Of a stretch of DNA of 64,000 nucleotides, positions 18,496 to 27,647 are shown piece after piece (position 1 is the stretch's first letter; the number at the start of each line of letters is the position of its first letter). The position numbers and the translations under genes were made by a program. The DNA lies in contig JAFWYF010000015.1 of NCBI GenBank assembly GCA_017522785.1, positions 62,001 to 126,000 on the forward strand, read 5' to 3'. The notes below the pieces were generated by a model, which had not been told where the DNA came from, did no database searches, and saw only the letters and a program-made list of their open reading frames with translations. This stretch comes from Bacteroidaceae bacterium (GTDB lineage: Bacteria > Bacteroidota > Bacteroidia > Bacteroidales > Bacteroidaceae).

Positions 18496-19623
18496 CTATT
18501 CTATATATATAAGGTCGCGTATTATAGCATCACTTATAAATATTCCTTTTTTTGTGAGTGCAATACAATTGCCTTTCTCTTCTAATGTCCCATTTTTAAT
18601 ATGAGATGTGGCATTTTCTTGCAGATACTTCAAATATTTATTATCAAAATTTTCTCTTAACCACTCTAATGGTAATCCATCTGCTGTGCGTAAGCGTGTA
18701 AGTAGTGCGTCGTTATAGCGGTCATTTTCGCTCAACTCTTCAATTTCACACTCCATATAGCCTTCTTCAATAGCTTCGATATATTTCTTGATATCCGAGA
18801 TATTCCACTGTCTCGATGTCCTATTGTAGGAGTGTGCGGCGGCACCACATCCTAGGTAAGGTATGTCGTGCCAATAACTACTGTTGTGTTTGCTCTCTTT
18901 CCCGGGGAACGCAAAATTTGAAATTTCGTAATGCACATAACCTGCTTGTGATAGTTTTTCTATGAGCATTTCGAACTGTTCAATGTTCTCCTCTTCCGAT
19001 AGTGGAGTAATCTCTCCTTTCTTCAAAAGATTGTATAGAGGTGTCCCTTCTTCGTATGTCAGGTTATAAGCCGATATATGTGTAGGATGCAGTGATATGG
19101 CTTGGTCTAAATCGTATAACCATTCTTGCGATGTAGATGCTGGTAGAGCAAATATAAGGTCGATACTTATATTTTCAAAACCGACATTACGGGCATTGTC
19201 AACAGCTTCGCGCACCTTCTCGGCTGTGTGGCGTCGGCCTAAGCGTTGCAACTGTTTATCGTTGAAACTTTGTACCCCCATGCTTATTCGGTTGAACGAA
19301 AGGCTATGCAGTGCTTCAAGATATTCATGTGTAAGGTCGTCGGGGTTTGCTTCAATGGTTCTTTCGGCTTGTGGCGATACCTCGAAATTTTCTTCAATAG
19401 TATTTATGATTTTTTGTAATTGCTCTTTCTTTAGAACAGATGGCGTACCACCACCAAAATAGATTGTGTCTATGCCTTCCTTAATATAATTCTTGCGCAT
19501 ACCTAGTTCCAGACATAAGGCGTTTGTATATCTATCTTGCAAATTATGCAATGTTGTTGAATAAAAGGCGCAATATTTGCATCTTTGTTTGCAAAATGGA
19601 ATATGTATGTAAATGCCTGCCAT
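18496..19623 (-). CDS. hemW: Radical SAM family heme chaperone HemW
   Basis: 375 residues. The radical SAM cluster motif is C11-x3-C15-x2-C18 (PFCKQRCKYCAFYS), followed by IYFGGGTPSVL, TIEANPDD, RISMGVQSFND and IDLIFALPASTSQEW. The C-terminal HemW-type domain is present (YEISNFAFPGKESKHNSSYW). HemW delivers heme to membrane respiratory proteins; older annotation calls such proteins oxygen-independent coproporphyrinogen oxidase. The motif after the third Cys (CAF, not CDFNS) fits HemW rather than HemN. Confidence 0.92.
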   Translation of the reverse strand: MAGIYIHIPFCKQRCKYCAFYSTTLHNLQDRYTNALCLELGMRKNYIKEGIDTIYFGGGTPSVLKKEQLQKIINTIEENFEVSPQAERTIEANPDDLTHEYLEALHSLSFNRISMGVQSFNDKQLQRLGRRHTAEKVREAVDNARNVGFENISIDLIFALPASTSQEWLYDLDQAISLHPTHISAYNLTYEEGTPLYNLLKKGEITPLSEEENIEQFEMLIEKLSQAGYVHYEISNFAFPGKESKHNSSYWHDIPYLGCGAAAHSYNRTSRQWNISDIKKYIEAIEEGYMECEIEELSENDRYNDALLTRLRTADGLPLEWLRENFDNKYLKYLQENATSHIKNGTLEEKGNCIALTKKGIFISDAIIRDLIYIE

Positions 19624-19652
19624 AATCTTTACTTTTTTGTCAAATTTTGATG

Positions 19653-19660
19653 CGAAGTTA
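19653..19660 (-). promoter_or_regulatory. -7 element of hemW
   Basis: TAACTTCG on the minus strand, 29 bases before the start codon. Confidence 0.4.
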
Positions 19661-19700
19661 ATTTTTTTTTATCCATTTTAAAAAAAGGTAACAGTTTCTA

Positions 19701-19732
19701 TTTGCATTTGTTTGTATTTTTTCCTACATTGC
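19701..19732 (+). promoter_or_regulatory. Probable promoter of fusA2
   Basis: TTTG at 19701-19704, exactly 20 bases, then TACATTGC at 19725-19732, a variant of TAnnTTTG. The implied leader is about 42 bases. Confidence 0.45.
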
Positions 19733-19780
19733 CGTCGTATTTAAAAATCTAATCTAACTAACCAATTTGATAAAGACAAT

Positions 19781-21934
19781 ATGAAGACTTATCAGACTAA
19801 CGAAATCAAGAACATCGCAATTGTTGGTTGTTCTGGCTCTGGAAAAACCACTCTCACAGAGGCTATGCTCTTTGAGGGTGGTATCATTAAACGTAGAGGT
19901 ACGGTAGAGGCTAAAAATACCGTAAGTGACTATTTTCCTGTTGAGCAGGAGTATGGTTATTCGGTTTTCTCAACCGTATTCCAAATTGAGCAGGCTAATA
20001 AGAAATTGAACCTTATTGACTGCCCGGGTGCCGACGATTTTGCCGGTGGTACAGTTTGTGCAATGACTGTTTGCGACCTTGCAATGATGGTCATCAACGG
20101 CCAGTATGGTGTAGAGGTAGGAACTCAGAACTGCTTCCGCTATATTAAAAAAATGAACAAACCGGTGATGTTTGTTGTCAATCAGGTAGACCATGAGAAA
20201 TGCGAATATGATACTGTAATTGAGCAATTGCAGTCTATCTATGGTTCAAAGGTTGTTCCCGTACAGTATCCTGTTAAATCGGGCCCCGGCTTTAACTCAA
20301 TTATCGATGTGTTGCTAATGAAGAAACTCACTTGGACTGGTGAGGGTCAGGCTCCTATTGTAGAAGATATTCCTGCTGATGAGGTAGAGAAGGCAAGAGC
20401 ATTGCACCGCGAATTAGTAGAAAAAGCTGCTGAGAATGATGAGTCTTTAATGGATAAATTCTTTGAATCAGAAGAGCTTGGAACAGATGAAATCCGTATG
20501 GGTGCCCGTATGGGTCTTTCTACAGGTGATGTATATCCTGTTCTATGCTGTTCTGCTGCAACAGATGTTGCCGTAAGTCGTTTGTTGGAGTTTTTGGCTA
20601 ACGTGGCTCCCGAGGTAGACGATATGCCCAAACCACAGAATGCCGATGGAGAAACTGTTCCCTATGACAGCAATGCTCCTACATCTATTTTGTTCTATAA
20701 GACATCTGTTGAACCACACATTGGCGAAGTAAACTATTTTAAAGTGATGAGTGGAACACTCAAAGCCGGTGATGATTTGGTAAATGCCGATAGAGGCTCA
20801 AAAGAGCGTATTGCTCAATTGTATTGCAGTGCAGGTGCTAACCGTGTTGCAGTAGAGGAACTCAAAGCCGGTGATTTAGGTTGTACCGTTAAACTTAAAG
20901 ATGTCAAAATAGGTAATACTCTTAACTCAAAAGATGCAAATAACAAGTTTGTACTTGTGAAATATCCGGCATCTAAATATTCACGTGCCATAAAACCTGT
21001 TAATGAGTCAGAAATTGAAAAGATGATGCAGGCCCTCAACCGTATGCACGAAGAGGATCCTACATGGCGCATTGTTCAGTCTAAGGAGTTACGCCAGACA
21101 ATTGTATATGGTCAGGGTGAGTTCCACTTGCGCACTCTCAAATGGCGTTTGGAGAATGTAGAGAAAATTAATGTTAAATACGAGGAGCCAAAAATTCCTT
21201 ATCGCGAGACAATTACAAAGGCTGCACGTGCCGACTACCGTCATAAGAAACAGTCGGGTGGTGCCGGTCAGTTTGGTGAGGTTCATCTCATTGTGGAACC
21301 TTACGAAGAGGGTAAACCATTGCAAGAAGTTTATCGCTTCGGTGGCCAAGAGTTTAAGATTAATGCAAAGGCTACAGAAGAGGTAACACTCGAGTGGGGT
21401 GGTAAATTGGTATTTGTAAATAGTATTGTCGGTGGTTCTATCGATGCTCGTTTCATGCCTGCAATTCTAAAAGGTGTAATGGAGCGTATGGAACGTGGTC
21501 CTCTTACCGGTTCTTATGCACGTGATGTTCGTGTTATCGTTTACGATGGTAAGATGCACCCGGTAGATTCGAACGAACTTTCGTTTATGCTTGCAGGACG
21601 TAATGCATTTAGTGCAGCATTCCGTGAGGCCGGTCCCAAAATCCTTGAGCCTGTTTACGATGTAGAGGTATTTGTTCCCTCTGACAAGATGGGTGATGTG
21701 ATGAGTGATATTCAGGGACGTCGCGGTATGATTATGGGCATGGAGAGTGAGAATGGTTATGAGAAACTCTCGGCAAAAGTTCCTTTGAAAGAGATGGCAT
21801 CATATTCAACAACTCTAAGTTCACTAACTGGTGGTCGTGCATCGTTCATAATGTCGCCTTCGACATACGAACTTGTTCCCGGTGATGTACAGAACAAACT
21901 TGTTGAGGAACTTGCTGTTAAAGACGAAGAATAA
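19781..21934 (+). CDS. fusA2: EF-G paralogue EF-G2 (GTPase site altered)
   Basis: 717 residues with the full EF-G domain order: G domain, domain II, III, IV (about 470-600) and V. The P-loop is GCSGSGKTT (16-24). Switch II reads D80-C-P-G-A84, so the catalytic His of the DTPGH motif in EF-G is Ala, and the base-specificity motif NKxD reads NQVD (134-137). Both changes argue against normal GTP hydrolysis. In Bacteroides thetaiotaomicron an EF-G2 paralogue is known to support translation without GTPase activity during starvation and gut colonisation; equating this gene with it is inference from sequence. It stands alone between its own promoter and terminator. Confidence 0.9.
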   Translation: MKTYQTNEIKNIAIVGCSGSGKTTLTEAMLFEGGIIKRRGTVEAKNTVSDYFPVEQEYGYSVFSTVFQIEQANKKLNLIDCPGADDFAGGTVCAMTVCDLAMMVINGQYGVEVGTQNCFRYIKKMNKPVMFVVNQVDHEKCEYDTVIEQLQSIYGSKVVPVQYPVKSGPGFNSIIDVLLMKKLTWTGEGQAPIVEDIPADEVEKARALHRELVEKAAENDESLMDKFFESEELGTDEIRMGARMGLSTGDVYPVLCCSAATDVAVSRLLEFLANVAPEVDDMPKPQNADGETVPYDSNAPTSILFYKTSVEPHIGEVNYFKVMSGTLKAGDDLVNADRGSKERIAQLYCSAGANRVAVEELKAGDLGCTVKLKDVKIGNTLNSKDANNKFVLVKYPASKYSRAIKPVNESEIEKMMQALNRMHEEDPTWRIVQSKELRQTIVYGQGEFHLRTLKWRLENVEKINVKYEEPKIPYRETITKAARADYRHKKQSGGAGQFGEVHLIVEPYEEGKPLQEVYRFGGQEFKINAKATEEVTLEWGGKLVFVNSIVGGSIDARFMPAILKGVMERMERGPLTGSYARDVRVIVYDGKMHPVDSNELSFMLAGRNAFSAAFREAGPKILEPVYDVEVFVPSDKMGDVMSDIQGRRGMIMGMESENGYEKLSAKVPLKEMASYSTTLSSLTGGRASFIMSPSTYELVPGDVQNKLVEELAVKDEE

Positions 21935-21945
21935 TAAATTTATTT

Positions 21946-21977
21946 ATAAGGCACTCGCATGCGAGTGCCTTATTTTG
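21946..21977 (+). terminator. Terminator of fusA2
   Basis: A 28-bp perfect palindrome (arms 21946-21959 and 21960-21973, core GGCACTCGCA) ending in T-rich sequence, 11 bases after the fusA2 stop. Confidence 0.85.
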
Positions 21978-22030
21978 TGTAAAAGTTACGTGTGAAGGAC
22001 ATTATAAATGCATAATTAATTTAAACTATT

Positions 22031-25000
22031 ATGAGAAAAACTATTACTAAATTTATACAACGAATATCTGTTGCTACATTCTTGTTTTTATGTAGCAATG
22101 TTAATTCGTTTGCTCAGACTGTGCTTTATCCGGCGGCTGAGAGTCCCGGTGTAGCATCTATTGAGACAAAAGATAACAGTTGGGTGTTGTCTAATGATTT
22201 ATTCTCGGCAGAGTATGCTCTTGAGAATGGAAAATTGGTTTTTAAAGGATGTGAACTACTCGATCTTGTTTCGAGCAACGAACTGTTTTCTTTGACTCTC
22301 GCTAATGGAACTGTTATAAGTTCTAATGATATGACCGTGGGCGATATCACAGTAGAATCATTAACTGCAAATGAAAAAGCTACTCGTGGTGTTGAACGAT
22401 TTGATGGTAAGCAACTTAAAGCTGTATTTACAAGTGGTAATATTACTGTAAACTGGTATGCAGTGTTGCGCAACGATTCTCACTATCTGCGTACATATTT
22501 GGAGGTTGCTTCATCTGTTGATCAGGCTATGGAACGTCTAACACCAATGCTTTACACTGTTAAAAATGATAATGGTGTGCCTGAGTCGGCCGGTAATACA
22601 TGGGGTTCAATGTTAAGAACAAAAACTATTTTTGCAGGTTTGGAAACTCCGATGGGATTAAACTCGGTTGTTGGTGCCGAAGTGAACAATTTCTCTCTTA
22701 ATAGTTGGACGCCGGAATCGTTTGTTGCTCAGTCATCTGTTCCATCTGAAGTAATAGCTTTGAAATCGAACTTCTCTTCAAACAATATTGTTGCAGCTGT
22801 TGGTAACGTAACTGTTGCCGAAGCAGGTTCTGCTACAATTACATTTACATATACAAGTGGAACTCATCGCCTAAATGTTGTTGGTGTCGATTTGGTATCG
22901 GAGGATGGTACGGTAGTGGCAAAAGATTATCATATAGGATTTACCGGAGATAATTATTCAAATAACTCCTATTCGTTGAATATACCGTCATCGGGGGATT
23001 ATAAACTACGCTTTTGGATGGAAACAGCAACAGAAACCATTACAAGTTCCGGTTCAATAACATATAGCGGAGTTACTATTGCTAAGAGAGTAGAATCCTC
23101 GGGTGAGAATGTTTCTTATATACAAGGTGTGTGGAGACGTCCTACAACGTTAAATGCCGGTAAAGTATGGACAATAGGCTCTGTGGTTGGATATATACCA
23201 CAAGATAGCAAACAAGACCAATCGCGTCGTTCTGTGCTTGCATATGTTGAACGCGAACGTGCTGTGCCTTGGCGCTCACATGCTCATTATAATTCATGGT
23301 ATGAGTTGAATATTGACAGAAATAATGCCAATCCTCCTACCGGTAATATGAATATTGACCAGTGTGTCGATGTTGTCAATCAGTGGAAAAAGAATCTATA
23401 TGACAAGTACAATGTTGGTGTTGAAAGTTTTGTATGGGATGATGGTTGGGATAATTATGGAACATGGGAGTTCCATGGCGGTTTCCCCAATGGTCTCAAT
23501 GAGACTGTAGATGTTTGTGCTTCTATGGGAAGCGGACAAGGTGCTTGGTTAGGCCCTGTTGGCGGTTATGGAACATCCGGTAATTTGCGCCGTAAATATT
23601 GGACCGACAGAGGTGGACAAATGTTATTGAGCTATGAACCTTATCGTAAGGTGTTTATTGATGCTTGTGAGTCTCTTGTTAAGAACTACGATTTCCGTTA
23701 CTTTAAATTCGATGGCTTAAGTGCAATATCAGATGCAACAGGTCCCGATTTGACAAAAGGTGCAAATGGTGCCGATGGTATTGAAAGTATCGAACAATTT
23801 ATTGAGATGAATAAGTCAGTACGTGAAATTCGTCCCGATATATACATAAATGCAACAGTTGGAACATGGGCTTCTCCATTCTGGTATCATTTTGCCGATG
23901 CAACATGGCGTCAGCAAGCCGATTGGGCTGCCGTTTCTTCAACATCGGATAACGGAGATGATCGTGAGCGTTGGATAACATATCGCGATAATCTTGTTCA
24001 CGAAAAGTATGTTACGAACTCTCCTCTTTGTCCTATCAATAACCTAATGACTCATGGAGTTATTGTAACAGCTCGTGGAGACGTAAGTAAATCATTCGAT
24101 TATGATGGAATTGTTCGTGAGATGAGATGTGCTTTTGCTTGTGGCTCCGGCTTAGTAGAATTATATGTGGACTATGCAAAGTTTAACGAAATAAATAATG
24201 GTGCTTTATGGGGCGATTTGGCCGATTGTATTAAATGGCATAGAAGTAAAGCCGATGTAATGGCCGATGTTCATTGGGTTGGCGGAGACCCATGGGATGG
24301 TTCAAATGTCAATGTTTACGGTTGGGCTGCATGGAATGAAGAAAAAAGTGTTCTAACACTGCGTAATCCCAGCACTAATTCAAAAACATTCACATTTACA
24401 TTGCGTGATGCTTTGGAGATTCCTGAATATGTTACAGGTGAAATTACCCTTACTCCTGCTTTCGAACAGGTTGAAATTGCCGGTTTGTCAAATGCAAAAG
24501 TACATATTGATAAAACTATTACTGTAACACTTCCCGGTTCAACAGTGGTAGTATTCGATGGCGCTAATGACAACAAAGCAGAGCCTCTTCCCGAAGGGCC
24601 TCATGCAATTACTTCTCTTGCCGATATAAATAATAATTCGGTTTATACTATACAATCATTGGGACGTGGTCCTATATTTACTGATGCAACAGTAAAAGAG
24701 GGTGCTGCAGATTATGTTGTTTCAAATAGTCATGACAATGTTGCCGACAATGTTGCCCCCGGTGATACAGATAATTATAGATTTGCCCTTTTGCGTGGTA
24801 ATAACACAGCAAGCGGACACTATTATCTATACTCTTTGGCAACAAATAAATTTGTGGAGGTTGATGACACTAAACTTAAATTGGTCAATACCCCCTCTGT
24901 AACATTCTCGATAGAGAAGGCTACGGGAAACTATGAGTCTTATTGGGCTATCCGTTCAGGTGATTTAGAGGTTAATGTTTCGGGATGGGATGGCAACTAT

Positions 25001-25798
25001 GGTATTCGAGTTGATGATGCCGACTTTGATGAAGGTAACGTATTTACAATAACCAACGTTGCAAATGTCGATTTAACAGAAGCACTTTCTAAAATATCTG
25101 CAATAGAGAGTGGTGAGGAACTTCCTCAGTTCCCAATCTCGTTCAATATTTCGGCTACAAAGAGCGACCGTTTGCTCGATGGTGTGTCAATTACCGGTAG
25201 TGTAAGCGGTACACAATCCAAGACATTCTCTTCAAATCGTAAAATCTATTACAACCTGACAGAAGAGATAGATTTTGTTGTTAAAGCCGGTGAAACACTA
25301 ACATTAGCTCCTGCCAATAACACAGCAAGCCCAATTATTTGGATGCATTCATATGTATACATCGATTTGGACCAAAATGGTGTGTTGGATGTTGAAACAA
25401 TAGACGATTTGGAACTTGTAGCATATAGTTTCTTCTCACAAGATAATTCCGATTCCGGCTATAACAGCGATGGCAATTTAAAAATGAGTAATGTTGCTAT
25501 TGACCAAATTCCGTCGTTCGTAGCTCCAAGTGTGCCGGGTGTTTACTATCTGCGTTATAAAATTGATTGGAATAATGTTCAACCCGAAGGATGCCCCGGT
25601 CCAAAAAACTTTATAGTAGATAACAGAGGAAACATTGTGGATATAAAGCTAATTGTTGAGGCTGACGAAACTGGTATAGACTATGTAGAGCCGTCAGAAA
25701 TAAAGGATGTTACAATATATGATCTCAGTGGTCGTAATGTTGAAAATCCGGCCAAAGGACTATATATAGTAAATGGTAAAAAGGTTTATATAAAGTGA
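22031..25798 (+). CDS. Large secreted clan GH-D-like glycosidase with accessory domains and sorting-like C-terminus
   Basis: 1255 residues with a signal peptide ending at SFAQ. Residues about 35-240 form an N-terminal beta domain like that before GH27/GH31/GH36 barrels. A beta-sandwich insert (about 245-355, TITFTYTSGTHRLNVVGVDL) looks carbohydrate-binding. The barrel follows, with SFVWDDGWD (D470/D471) and YFKFDG (D561, the likely nucleophile, as in alpha-galactosidases). Residues about 855-1015 look like a beta-trefoil, then a GEVED-type domain (HSYVYIDLDQNGVLD), then a C-terminal tail (DVTIYDLSGRNVENPAKG) of the surface-sorting kind. Alpha-galactosidase-like activity is likely but unproven. 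The gene is flanked by terminators and is monocistronic. Confidence 0.7.
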   Translation: MRKTITKFIQRISVATFLFLCSNVNSFAQTVLYPAAESPGVASIETKDNSWVLSNDLFSAEYALENGKLVFKGCELLDLVSSNELFSLTLANGTVISSNDMTVGDITVESLTANEKATRGVERFDGKQLKAVFTSGNITVNWYAVLRNDSHYLRTYLEVASSVDQAMERLTPMLYTVKNDNGVPESAGNTWGSMLRTKTIFAGLETPMGLNSVVGAEVNNFSLNSWTPESFVAQSSVPSEVIALKSNFSSNNIVAAVGNVTVAEAGSATITFTYTSGTHRLNVVGVDLVSEDGTVVAKDYHIGFTGDNYSNNSYSLNIPSSGDYKLRFWMETATETITSSGSITYSGVTIAKRVESSGENVSYIQGVWRRPTTLNAGKVWTIGSVVGYIPQDSKQDQSRRSVLAYVERERAVPWRSHAHYNSWYELNIDRNNANPPTGNMNIDQCVDVVNQWKKNLYDKYNVGVESFVWDDGWDNYGTWEFHGGFPNGLNETVDVCASMGSGQGAWLGPVGGYGTSGNLRRKYWTDRGGQMLLSYEPYRKVFIDACESLVKNYDFRYFKFDGLSAISDATGPDLTKGANGADGIESIEQFIEMNKSVREIRPDIYINATVGTWASPFWYHFADATWRQQADWAAVSSTSDNGDDRERWITYRDNLVHEKYVTNSPLCPINNLMTHGVIVTARGDVSKSFDYDGIVREMRCAFACGSGLVELYVDYAKFNEINNGALWGDLADCIKWHRSKADVMADVHWVGGDPWDGSNVNVYGWAAWNEEKSVLTLRNPSTNSKTFTFTLRDALEIPEYVTGEITLTPAFEQVEIAGLSNAKVHIDKTITVTLPGSTVVVFDGANDNKAEPLPEGPHAITSLADINNNSVYTIQSLGRGPIFTDATVKEGAADYVVSNSHDNVADNVAPGDTDNYRFALLRGNNTASGHYYLYSLATNKFVEVDDTKLKLVNTPSVTFSIEKATGNYESYWAIRSGDLEVNVSGWDGNYGIRVDDADFDEGNVFTITNVANVDLTEALSKISAIESGEELPQFPISFNISATKSDRLLDGVSITGSVSGTQSKTFSSNRKIYYNLTEEIDFVVKAGETLTLAPANNTASPIIWMHSYVYIDLDQNGVLDVETIDDLELVAYSFFSQDNSDSGYNSDGNLKMSNVAIDQIPSFVAPSVPGVYYLRYKIDWNNVQPEGCPGPKNFIVDNRGNIVDIKLIVEADETGIDYVEPSEIKDVTIYDLSGRNVENPAKGLYIVNGKKVYIK

Positions 25799-25834
25799 TA
25801 GACTCCATTTAAATATTTGAATAGTAATAGATGT

Positions 25835-25875
25835 GAACCCCAAAAGTTAGACAAAAAACTTTTGGGGTTCATTTT
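25835..25875 (+). terminator. Terminator hairpin resembling an IS3-family end
   Basis: 13-bp perfect stem (25835-25847 with 25858-25870), 10-base loop, followed by ATTTT. The sequence GAACCCCAAAAGTTAGACA also resembles terminal inverted repeats of the IS3/IS150 type, but no transposase is near. Confidence 0.7.
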
Positions 25876-25973
25876 AATTAGTTGCCATTTAATTATATAC
25901 TTTTGTAATTATATACAATTATCTTTTGTTTATAATAGTTATAATAGAATATTTACCAAATCAAAATATCGTT

Positions 25974-26651
25974 ATGAAACCATACATAATTTGTCATATG
26001 ATTGCTTCGCTCGACGGTCGCATAGACTGCGATATGACTGAGCAAATAGAGGGTGGAAATGAATATTACGAAGCATTGGAAGCGCTCGATTGTCCGTCGA
26101 TGCTTATGGGACGTGTTACAATGCAAATGCATTATGCTCTTCCTGAACCTTTTGTGGCATCCGATTCAATACCTATTGGGCGTGAGACTTTCAACGTTGC
26201 TTGTAAAACAAATGCCTATTGTGTGGCTATAGATACCCATGGCTCTTTGCAATGGGGAGATAATGAATACGATGGACAGTCGTTGCTTGTTATTACCGAT
26301 GAGCAATCTCCAAAGTGCTATCATGAGCGTCTAACCGAGCAGGGTATCTCGTGGATTGCTACAGGCAGAAACGGCATAAATCTTTCTAGAGCAATGGAGA
26401 TACTATGTGATAATTTTGGTATTGAACGATTGGCCGTAACAGGTGGAGGACATATAAACGGGGCATTTTTGGAGGCCGGTCTGCTCGACGAGGTTAGTTT
26501 TATGCTTGCTCCCGGCATTGATGGGCGTGCCGGCATGGCTGCAGTCTTCGATGGTATTGCCGACAAGAATCGTCCGGCGACAAAACTCACTCTATGTGAT
26601 GTAAAGCAGATGGGAGAAACGGTATGGCTCAGATATAAATTTAAAAAATAA
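25974..26651 (+). CDS. RibD C-terminal/dihydrofolate reductase-like oxidoreductase
   Basis: 225 residues from the ATG at 25974 (MKPYIICHMIASLDGRID), chosen over an upstream start that would add an unlikely hydrophobic tail. The fold of the RibD reductase domain is visible: MIASLDGRI, SMLMGRVTMQMHY, IERLAVTGGGHINGAFLEAGLLDEVSFMLAPGIDG (in two halves). The deaminase domain of true RibD is missing, so it is a stand-alone NAD(P)H-dependent reductase of unknown substrate. The flavin-reductase-like gene follows after 6 bases. Confidence 0.85.
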   Translation: MKPYIICHMIASLDGRIDCDMTEQIEGGNEYYEALEALDCPSMLMGRVTMQMHYALPEPFVASDSIPIGRETFNVACKTNAYCVAIDTHGSLQWGDNEYDGQSLLVITDEQSPKCYHERLTEQGISWIATGRNGINLSRAMEILCDNFGIERLAVTGGGHINGAFLEAGLLDEVSFMLAPGIDGRAGMAAVFDGIADKNRPATKLTLCDVKQMGETVWLRYKFKK

Positions 26652-26657
26652 AATATT

Positions 26658-27215
26658 ATGAGAAAGAATTTCGGGAAAAAGAGTTGGCTCTATCCCATGC
26701 CTGTACTTATTGTTGCAGCATACGACGAAAAGGGTGTGCCAAATGCCATGAATGCCGCATGGGGTGGAATATTTAGCGACGACATGATAGGACTATGTCT
26801 CTCCGAAGGGCACAAAACAACAGAGAATATACGTGCAACAGGGGCTTTTACTGTTAGCATGGCTACTACAGACCAAATTGTAGCATGTGATTTTGTCGGT
26901 ATTGTCTCGGGGAATAAAGAGCCAGATAAGTTTGTTAAGGCCGGTTTTACAGCAGAAAAATCGGAGTTTGTTAATGCCCCTATTATAAAAGAGTTGCCAA
27001 TGACTTTGGAATGTGAACTGTTGTCGTATGACGAGGAGAGTAATCACCTTGTTGGTCGCATTCTGAATGTCAGTGCCGATGAGAGAATCCTAACCGATGG
27101 GAAAATTGATGTGATGAAATTATCTCCTATTACATACGACCCCATAAATCATCGATACATTGAACTTGGTTCTGTTGTTGGCAATGCATTTTCAGATGGA
27201 AATAAGTTGAAGTAA
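26658..27215 (+). CDS. Flavin reductase-like FMN-binding protein
   Basis: 185 residues. The pattern PMPVLIVAAYDEKGVPNAMN, WGGIFSDDMIGLCLSE, HKTTENIRATGAFTVSMAT and the late HLVGRILNVSADE corresponds to the flavin reductase-like (PF01613) split-barrel family, which binds FMN and uses NAD(P)H. Single small proteins of this type are common in anaerobes and their acceptors are usually unknown. It forms a two-gene unit with the RibD-C-like reductase and is closed by the terminator at 27241. Confidence 0.88.
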   Translation: MRKNFGKKSWLYPMPVLIVAAYDEKGVPNAMNAAWGGIFSDDMIGLCLSEGHKTTENIRATGAFTVSMATTDQIVACDFVGIVSGNKEPDKFVKAGFTAEKSEFVNAPIIKELPMTLECELLSYDEESNHLVGRILNVSADERILTDGKIDVMKLSPITYDPINHRYIELGSVVGNAFSDGNKLK

Positions 27216-27240
27216 AATTTATCTAATTCTTGTATTGCGG

Positions 27241-27277
27241 CAAAGAGCAACATAAAAGTTGCTCTTTGTCTTTTTTT
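27241..27277 (+). terminator. Terminator of the reductase pair
   Basis: 11-bp stem CAAAGAGCAAC/GTTGCTCTTTG with a 6-base loop, followed by a C and seven T. Confidence 0.92.
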
Positions 27278-27453
27278 GTAGCCTATTTATACTTTTGTAA
27301 AAGAATAGACTATATTTTTATTAGTTTAGTTAATTTATTGCTAGTTTTGTATAATTACTTTGTAAAATGATTTATTAAGTTGATAAAATAGTAATTATAA
27401 TTTAATTTTTTGTTAATTATAAAGAAATGCAGTGAAATCGTGTTAAGTAAATG

Positions 27454-27483
27454 TTTGATACTTTAATGATGTTATTATATTTG
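27454..27483 (+). promoter_or_regulatory. Probable rprX promoter
   Basis: TTTG at 27454-27457, 18-base spacer, TATATTTG at 27476-27483. The -7 element is fused to the first copy of the GCAACC-TAAA-GGTTGC hairpin. The implied leader is about 160 bases, unusually long for this genome. Confidence 0.55.
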
Positions 27484-27618
27484 CAACCTAAAGGTTGCGA
27501 AAACAGTCAGCACTCGTTGCAAAACGTCAAATAAATTTGCGTTTCACTCGTTTGCATAGTCTTTGCAACCTAAAGATTGCAAAAACAAGTGTTTGTCGCA
27601 AAGTGGCAAATAAAATTG
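27476..27618 (+). repeat. Imperfect ~80-bp tandem duplication in the rprX leader
   Basis: TTTGCAACCTAAAGGTTGC at 27480-27498 recurs as TTTGCAACCTAAAGATTGC at 27562-27580, both followed by an A-rich AAAACA. A second shared block CAAATAAA lies at 27528-27535 and 27607-27614. The two copies are thus offset by 79-82 bases. Each first block contains an inverted repeat GCAACC-TAAA-GGTTGC (perfect in copy 1, one mismatch in copy 2). Confidence 0.8.
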
Positions 27619-27647
27619 AGTTAATATAGATACTGCAATAGAACTGC

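Larger units (their letters stand above)
27278..27647 (+). other. AT-rich intergenic region upstream of rprXY
   Basis: No gene is visible. The first 170 bases are very AT-rich. The second half carries the rprX promoter and an imperfect tandem duplication of about 80 bp, listed separately. Confidence 0.6.
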
